Assembly (NCBI GenBank): GCA_037178675.1
Contig: JAYMGJ010000343.1
Coordinates: forward strand, 1 to 55,158
Direction: 5' to 3'
Origin: Scleroderma bovista
Taxonomy: Eukaryota; Basidiomycota; Agaricomycetes; Boletales; Sclerodermataceae
Length of the DNA: 55,158 bases
Part shown: positions 54,986-55,158 of the stretch, piece after piece
Position numbering within the stretch: position 1 is the stretch's first letter
Layout of the letters: every line of letters begins with the position of its first letter
Notes under the pieces: model-generated
Told to the model about the DNA's origin: nothing
The model's database searches: none
The model's input: the letters and a program-made list of their open reading frames with translations, nothing else
Position numbers and translations under genes: made by a program

Positions 54986-55158
54986 CTTAGTCTGGCTGGG
55001 CCATACTACCTGCACCCTATCTCTTTATTCCTCGAAGACATTACATTGCACGAAGAGGGGAAAGTAGGCTTAAATATACTCAGCTGCCGCTGATTTGGAT
55101 CGAGCAGATGCCTAGTGTGCCGCAAGGGGGGTACACTGCAGAACAAGATCAGAAGGTT

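Noticed and set aside
1..55158. tRNA, rRNA or riboswitch genes
   Set aside because: I looked for cloverleaf-like box A and box B words and conserved rRNA stretches by eye and found none I could support.

Overview
The window is fungal, almost certainly from an Agaricomycete (mushroom-forming basidiomycete). It has introns of about 45-65 nt with GT..AG ends, a FunK1-type kinase, a Plavaka-type transposase tail, a KDZ transposase with a TET/JBP dioxygenase, a Ty1/copia element and a Ngaro-type tyrosine-recombinase retrotransposon. Much of the window is mobile DNA, and several elements can be delimited to the base. || Layout. 1-475: C-terminal tail of a Plavaka-like transposase. 545-2914: FunK1-type kinase gene, cut at codon level by a giant KDZ DNA transposon (2915-28573; 25,659 bp, about 20.4 kb without a nested copia element). 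The last 26 codons of the kinase (with stop) reappear in frame at 28582-28659, and the 8-bp target duplication CTGGCACC is visible on both sides. || The KDZ element has inverted terminal repeats of about 72 bp and a 3-kb left subterminal region of two tandem arrays. In order it then carries a TET/JBP-like 2OG-Fe(II) dioxygenase (-), an unknown three-exon gene (+), the KDZ transposase with CxC2-type cysteine cluster (-), a long multi-exon acidic gene (+), a Ser/Pro-rich gene with a conserved C-terminal part (-), and a gene with a Zn2Cys6-like cluster plus coiled coil (+). The palindrome CCGCGG occurs 59 times by my count between 3280 and 28163, in exons, introns, repeats and spacers, and I found none in the 29.5 kb outside the element. 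|| 22625-27875: nested copia retrotransposon with identical 308-bp LTRs. 29158-31829: DUF6532-like gene with a 27-bp repeat and a premature stop. 32585-37846: Ngaro-type element on the minus strand with split direct repeats, gag, RT-RNase H and tyrosine recombinase, inserted at the 3' end of a membrane-anchored beta-trefoil (ricin-B-like) gene. 38925-40423: kinase relic lacking its N-lobe. 42819-53088: three tandem flavin monooxygenase genes (unit about 3.85 kb) with a repeated minus-strand gene between them. 53632-54263: small membrane protein. || Working model (inference): the KDZ element is a self-contained package of a transposase, a 5-methylcytosine-oxidase-type enzyme and at least one putative DNA-binding protein. 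Its dispersed CCGCGG sites (CCG joined to CGG) would be the recognition or modification sites for one of these. Exon joins were checked by reading frame by hand; nothing was searched against a database.
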